NCBI RefSeq assembly: GCF_004346925.1
Contig: NZ_CP031167.1
Location: 62,001-126,000, forward strand
DNA length: 64,000 bases
Direction of reading: 5' to 3'
Origin: Stenotrophomonas sp. ASS1
Lineage (GTDB): Bacteria; Pseudomonadota; Gammaproteobacteria; Xanthomonadales; Xanthomonadaceae
Position numbers and translations under genes: made by a program. This document shows positions 60,340 through 64,000 of this stretch, one piece after another (position 1 is the stretch's first letter; every line of letters starts with the position of its first letter). The notes below the pieces were generated by a model. It was not told the origin of the DNA. It made no database searches and was given only the letters and a program-made list of their open reading frames with translations.

Positions 60340-60513
60340 GTGCCGACCGTTGGTCGGCACTTTTACTGGTCTGGTAGGTGCCAAGCTTGCTTGGCACTGG
60401 GTCTGGGTCTGCTCTGGTGGGTGCCGACCGTTGGTCGGCACAGCGGCTAGCCCATCCACGCATGGCGTGGATCTACTGCATCCTCTCTGGTGGGTGCCAA
60501 GCTTGCTCGGCAC
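60340..60513. repeat. Cluster of five GTAG/GTGCC hairpins after amtB
   Basis: Units: GTGCCGACC-GTT-GGTCGGCAC-type at 60340-60360 and 60421-60441; GTAG with GTGCCAAGC-TT-GCTTGGCAC at 60374-60397; inverted ATCCACGC-ATG-GCGTGGAT plus CTAC at 60454-60476; degenerate GTGCCAAGC...GCTCGGCAC at 60494-60513. Two stem types alternate, so the cluster probably arose by repeated local duplication. Confidence 0.75.
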
Positions 60514-60554
60514 GGCGGCATGCATCATCGCGCCTGATCGCGCACAATCGGGCC

Positions 60555-61301
60555 ATGCACCCGATCCGCACCGCCCTGATGCTCTCGGCCTGCCTGCTGC
60601 TGGCCGCCTGTGCCTCCGCGCCGCAGGAAACCCACAACCCGCTCGCCACCTGGGTGCCGTCACCCAACCAGAACGCGCGCACGCCCGTCATCATCGTCAT
60701 TCACCACACCGAACAGAAATCGGTGCAGCAGAGCCTGCGTACGTTGCGCACGGCCAACAGCGGTGGACCGGTCAGCGCGCACTACCTGATCGGTGCCGAT
60801 GGCCATCGCTATCAGCTGGTTGCCGATGAGCGCCGCGCCTGGCACGCCGGCGCCGGGCGTTGGGGCACCATCACCGACCTCAACTCGGCATCGATCGGCA
60901 TCGAGCTCGACAACGATGGCCGCAGCCCGTTCAGTGCGGCGCAGATCGAATCGCTGATTGTGCTGCTGCGCGATCTCACCGCCCGCCTGAACATTCCGCC
61001 GCGGCAGGTGATTGGCCACGCCGACCTGGCGCCGACGCGCAAGCAGGATCCGAGCCGGTTCTTCCCGTGGCAGCAGCTGGCCGAGGCCGGTTTCGGCGTC
61101 TGGCCGCGCGCGGCCGACGGTGCGGCACCGGAAGGCTTTGACGCGTGGAGTGCGCTGGCCCGCTTTGGCTATCCGCTCGACAACCGGGACGCCACCGTCG
61201 CAGCCTTCCACCGCCGTTTCCGTGGCCGCGACGACCTGCCGAAGACACTGGATGCCGAAGACGCCCGCATCCTGCATTCCCTGCTGCTGCAGACGCCGTG
61301 A
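60555..61301 (+). CDS. N-acetylmuramoyl-L-alanine amidase, AmiD-like lipoprotein
   Basis: A 248-residue precursor. Lipobox LLAAC gives an envelope-anchored lipoprotein. The amidase_2 domain shows zinc ligands in VIIVIHHTEQKS and VIGHADLAPTRKQDP, with YLIGADGHRYQLV and SIGIELDND between them. A C-terminal tail of about 75 residues (LARFGYPLDN) resembles a peptidoglycan-binding helix set, as in AmiD. It should cut the bond between MurNAc and the stem peptide of murein or its recycling fragments. Confidence 0.88.
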   Translation: MHPIRTALMLSACLLLAACASAPQETHNPLATWVPSPNQNARTPVIIVIHHTEQKSVQQSLRTLRTANSGGPVSAHYLIGADGHRYQLVADERRAWHAGAGRWGTITDLNSASIGIELDNDGRSPFSAAQIESLIVLLRDLTARLNIPPRQVIGHADLAPTRKQDPSRFFPWQQLAEAGFGVWPRAADGAAPEGFDAWSALARFGYPLDNRDATVAAFHRRFRGRDDLPKTLDAEDARILHSLLLQTP

Positions 61302-61389
61302 ACCATGCCTGGCGCGTTCGCAGCGCAGGCATCTCCATGCCGTTCCCGCTCCCCGGCAGTGCCAGACCATGCCTGGCATCCTCTGGCGA

Positions 61390-62091
61390 TCACCCCAGAC
61401 CCAGCGCATCGCGTAGCGCCACGATGTGCGCGCGGCCAACAACCAGCTCGCTACCGTCGCTCAGCACCAGCCAGTAGCGGCTGCCGGAACCAGCATGCAA
61501 CGTACGCACGTGCCGCAGGTTGACCAGGTGCGATCGATGGCAGCGGACGAAATCCTGAGGCAGTACTGAGGCCAGTGCAGTCAGGGGTTTGTCATGCAGC
61601 TCGCTGCGGCCATCGCGCATGCGCACCTGGCTGTAGTCGCCATCTGCCGCGATCCACATCACCTCCGAGAGCTCGACGGTTGCCGTTCCCTGCGCACGCC
61701 AGATGCCCAGGTAGCGTGCCCGGCCTGAACGCATACCGCTGGTATCGAACAAGCGTTCCAGCGCCTGACCAAGGCGTTCGCGCGCAAAGGGCTTGGGAAC
61801 GAAGTCGAGCACGCCGTGTTCAAATGCCTGCAGCGCACGATCACGGTGGGCCGACACCACTACGCACTGGTAGCGGCCGGCTACCGCACGCCGCAGCAGT
61901 TCGAAACCGTCCTCGCCCCCAAGGTTGAGGTCCAGCAGCAGGCCGTCGTAGACATTGCGCTGCAGGCGGTCGCCGGCTGCCTCCAGATCGGCCACGGCAT
62001 CGAAGCGTGCGCGCGTGCCTGCCAGCTCGGCGCACAGCCGCTGCAGGCGTTGGCGTACCAGCGGTTCGTCTTCAACGATCAGGATGCGCAT
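61390..62091 (-). CDS. LytTR-family response regulator
   Basis: A 233-residue protein. Receiver domain: VEDEP acidic pair, phospho-Asp54 in GLLLDLNLGGEDGF, and KPF near residue 100. The C-terminal LytTR DNA-binding domain includes VMWIAADGDYSQVRMRDG, LPQDFVRCHRSHLVNLRHV and LVVGRAH. The ATG at 62091 lies inside the upstream kinase gene, overlapping by 13 bp, so the pair is co-translated. Targets unknown; the neighbouring amidase gene (convergent) is a natural candidate for envelope control. Confidence 0.9.
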   Translation of the reverse strand: MRILIVEDEPLVRQRLQRLCAELAGTRARFDAVADLEAAGDRLQRNVYDGLLLDLNLGGEDGFELLRRAVAGRYQCVVVSAHRDRALQAFEHGVLDFVPKPFARERLGQALERLFDTSGMRSGRARYLGIWRAQGTATVELSEVMWIAADGDYSQVRMRDGRSELHDKPLTALASVLPQDFVRCHRSHLVNLRHVRTLHAGSGSRYWLVLSDGSELVVGRAHIVALRDALGLG

Positions 62092-63797
62092 GTCAGTTCG
62101 ATCCGTCCGCACCATTGGTTGCCGTCGATGCCTTGCACGAAGCTCCATCCGCCGGGGCTGGCGGCCGCCAGACTGGCTTCGATGTAGCGCGTGCCCGTGC
62201 CGCGACCGCGATGCGAGGACGAGCCGTGCGCGCTGTGCAGTTCCAGCACCCAGCGTCCATCGCCGCGCTGCACGCGCAGACGGAACGGGTGCTGCGCGCA
62301 TGCCAGCGCACCGGCGTGCGTCAGTGCGTTTTCCACCTGTGCATGCAGGATGCCGGGCGGCAGCAACAGCGGCGCATCCTCGCCATCCACGTCCAGCACC
62401 AGGGGCTGGCCCAGTGCCTGGCCAACGATGTCCAGATGGCTGCGGCACAGGGCCAGCTCGTCCTGCAACGGAATGCTCTGCCGGCTGCTGCTGTCACGCA
62501 GCCGATCGAACTGATCGGCCAACGACTCCACCAGGCGGCTGGCACGTGAAGGTGCCTGCTCGATCAGTTCCTGCAGACTTGTGAGGGTGTTCATGAGCCA
62601 ATGTGGCTGGATGCCTCGCTGCAACAGCTGCAATGAAAGCCGTGCGCGCTCTTCACGCAGCAACGCATTGTGCCGGTCCAGTGCCTGCAGCTGTGCCGCA
62701 TGACGCAGCAGCAGGAACACCATCAGCACCGCCAGCAGCAGGAAGTACGGCCCATCAAGGAAGGCGCCGCGCGCGACCAGCAACGCCAGCAGACCGGCTA
62801 GCAGCAATGCCAGGATCGGCCATCTATCCTCTGTGTCGCCGCGCGCACGCAGCAGCAGCGATGCCGCAGCGAGCAGGCTTAACAAGAGCACTGCCGCCGA
62901 GCGGGTGTCAAAGCCAGGCAGGACGATGGCGAGCACCGCGATCACGGACAGATAGACGAAGCACCCGGCACGCGGAACCGCCACCTGGAATCGCCGCGCC
63001 AGATAGGCTGGCAGGAGCATGGCCGCGGCTACGTGCAATGCCAGCAGTGCAATCAGGCGCGGGACATGCCACGGGTAGTCATACCCCAGCAGGGAGCGCC
63101 ACGCTTCCACTGCAGGCAACGCCAGTCCCACCACGCCCAGTGCCAGCAGAAGGCGAGCGCCGGGCGTGCGGGTCTGGCCACGCAGTACCGCCAGGAAATA
63201 CAGGCTGGCTGCCGCCAGTGCGCCGATGGCGAAGGCCGCAACCAGCCATGGCAGGATGATCTGGCCATACAGCACAGCTGCGGGCGCGATCAGTGCCATC
63301 GCGTCGGCGCCATGCAGGGTGAAATGTTGTCGCTGGCTGGATGCAAGCACGACCAGCTCATCGGTGGCATTGCCAGAAGCGGGGGGAAGCACGTGGACAA
63401 GGTCGATGCGTCCTGGTTGTTCTTCTTCAGCGGTGCGGCCCACGACGCCATTGCTGATCCAGGGCGTGCCGTTCCAGTACAGCTGGCTGGCAGCGCGCAG
63501 CGACAGCCGCAACGTGCGGTCATGATCGTCGGTGCCGGTTGGCGCCGGCACCTGCCAGCGCAGCCAGTACGGGCCGCGCCACTGCGCCAGCAGCTGCTGA
63601 TCCAGCGGACGCCAGGCCAGGTCCTGCGGCGGCCGCGCAGGCAGGGGGCTGGATGCCCCGGCGTCCGCAGGTGCCATCTGCGCCCCCTGCACGAACACCA
63701 CGCCGGCGGGTGGCGTCGACACGACCAGCCATGCGGCCACCGCCGCAAGCAGCAGAGCAAGAACAGCCAGGGTACGTGGGATCTGCATGGCGGCCAT
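62079..63797 (-). CDS. LytS-type membrane sensor histidine kinase
   Basis: About 572 residues. An N-terminal helix is followed by a periplasmic domain of about 150 residues (PYWLRWQVP, LRLSLRAASQLYWNGTPW) resembling the 7TMR-DISM extracellular jelly-roll, then about seven membrane helices, and a cytoplasmic His_kinase (PF06580) module with GIQPHWLMNTL, where the His is the phospho-acceptor, and an ATPase domain (VENALTHAG, GTGTRYIEASL). Two starts are possible, 63797 and 63788, both without a clear ribosome site. Its partner is the LytTR regulator downstream. Confidence 0.85.
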   Translation of the reverse strand: MAAMQIPRTLAVLALLLAAVAAWLVVSTPPAGVVFVQGAQMAPADAGASSPLPARPPQDLAWRPLDQQLLAQWRGPYWLRWQVPAPTGTDDHDRTLRLSLRAASQLYWNGTPWISNGVVGRTAEEEQPGRIDLVHVLPPASGNATDELVVLASSQRQHFTLHGADAMALIAPAAVLYGQIILPWLVAAFAIGALAAASLYFLAVLRGQTRTPGARLLLALGVVGLALPAVEAWRSLLGYDYPWHVPRLIALLALHVAAAMLLPAYLARRFQVAVPRAGCFVYLSVIAVLAIVLPGFDTRSAAVLLLSLLAAASLLLRARGDTEDRWPILALLLAGLLALLVARGAFLDGPYFLLLAVLMVFLLLRHAAQLQALDRHNALLREERARLSLQLLQRGIQPHWLMNTLTSLQELIEQAPSRASRLVESLADQFDRLRDSSSRQSIPLQDELALCRSHLDIVGQALGQPLVLDVDGEDAPLLLPPGILHAQVENALTHAGALACAQHPFRLRVQRGDGRWVLELHSAHGSSSHRGRGTGTRYIEASLAAASPGGWSFVQGIDGNQWCGRIELTCAS

Positions 63798-63915
63798 CGT
63801 ATCGGTTGCGTGGAGCCATTGGACCGCCTTTTGGAGACGTTCGGCAGGCGGGTGCCCCCACAGCCCTGTGATCGAGCCGATGCTGACCGCGCACGTCCCT
63901 CCTTTGGAGCCCACC

Positions 63916-64000
63916 ATGAGCCGCAACGCCTGCACATTGTCCAGCAGTCTCCATCCTCGTCGCTCTGCCCTGGTCGCCACGGTGGCCACGTTCTGTCTGG
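63916..64000 (+). CDS. Start of an exported protein, cut by the window edge
   Basis: ATG at 63916 with GGAG 7-10 nt upstream. The 28 visible codons give a basic stretch then a hydrophobic run (RRSALVATVATFCL), the beginning of a signal peptide. It diverges from the LytS-type kinase gene. The product cannot be identified from this fragment. Confidence 0.55.
   Translation, partial: MSRNACTLSSSLHPRRSALVATVATFCL

Overview
The window is high-GC DNA (about two thirds G+C by eye) with dense, strand-biased genes. It is most likely a chromosomal segment of Stenotrophomonas, S. maltophilia complex, or a very close Xanthomonadaceae relative. Two things point there: the gene content, and many intergenic 22-nt hairpins that begin GTAG and continue with a GCCGGCCGCTGGCCGGC-type stem, which is the SMAG/REP family of S. 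maltophilia. I see no rRNA, tRNA, CRISPR array, phage gene, transposase or integrase.

Layout. 1-5 kb: a 5'-truncated YgjP/M48-type metalloprotease, a small membrane protein, a tandem-domain methylglyoxal synthase, and an orphan hybrid sensor kinase. 5-11 kb: glutamate synthase gltD and gltB, separated by two SMAG hairpins. 11-19 kb: topoisomerase IB, a short-chain dehydrogenase with a basic tail, a serine hydrolase facing a blaI/M56-peptidase pair across a two-dyad operator, and three small I78-type lipoproteins. 18.4-22 kb: a helicase/exonuclease pair like MrfA/MrfB. 22-23.4 kb: two exported proteins of unknown function.

23.5-35.9 kb, minus strand: a tightly coupled nine-gene operon. In transcription order it encodes two Tat-exported TldD-like proteases, a leaderless TldE/PmbA, an exported DUF4159 protein, a MoxR ATPase, a DUF58 protein, a BatA-like membrane protein and two large membrane-anchored proteins. 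This is the strongest candidate for a little-described system in the window. 36.6-42.7 kb: a methyltransferase, a hipBA toxin-antitoxin module with repeated operator half-sites, and a fused indolepyruvate ferredoxin oxidoreductase. 42.8-54.7 kb: a TPR protein, an AAA ATPase divergent from a ParA-SixA-YceI-phospholipase D-thioesterase operon, an acyltransferase, a YheT hydrolase, a TPR-sulfotransferase and a PEBP protein. 54.8-60.3 kb: a META/DUF4377 lipoprotein, UppP, and the nitrogen cluster glnA-glnK-amtB with a textbook sigma-54/NtrC promoter. 60.5-64 kb: a lipoprotein amidase, a LytTR regulator with its LytS-type kinase, and the start of an exported protein.

Glutamine synthetase, PII, AmtB and GltBD together cover ammonium uptake and assimilation. 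The large gene-free stretches near 1.1-1.6, 35.9-36.6 and 43.5-44.1 kb hold five copies of a composite hairpin element. Its 25-26-nt outer arms differ between copies, yet each arm pairs with its own partner. Two copies begin exactly at the stop codon of the neighbouring gene. This is the other main observation.
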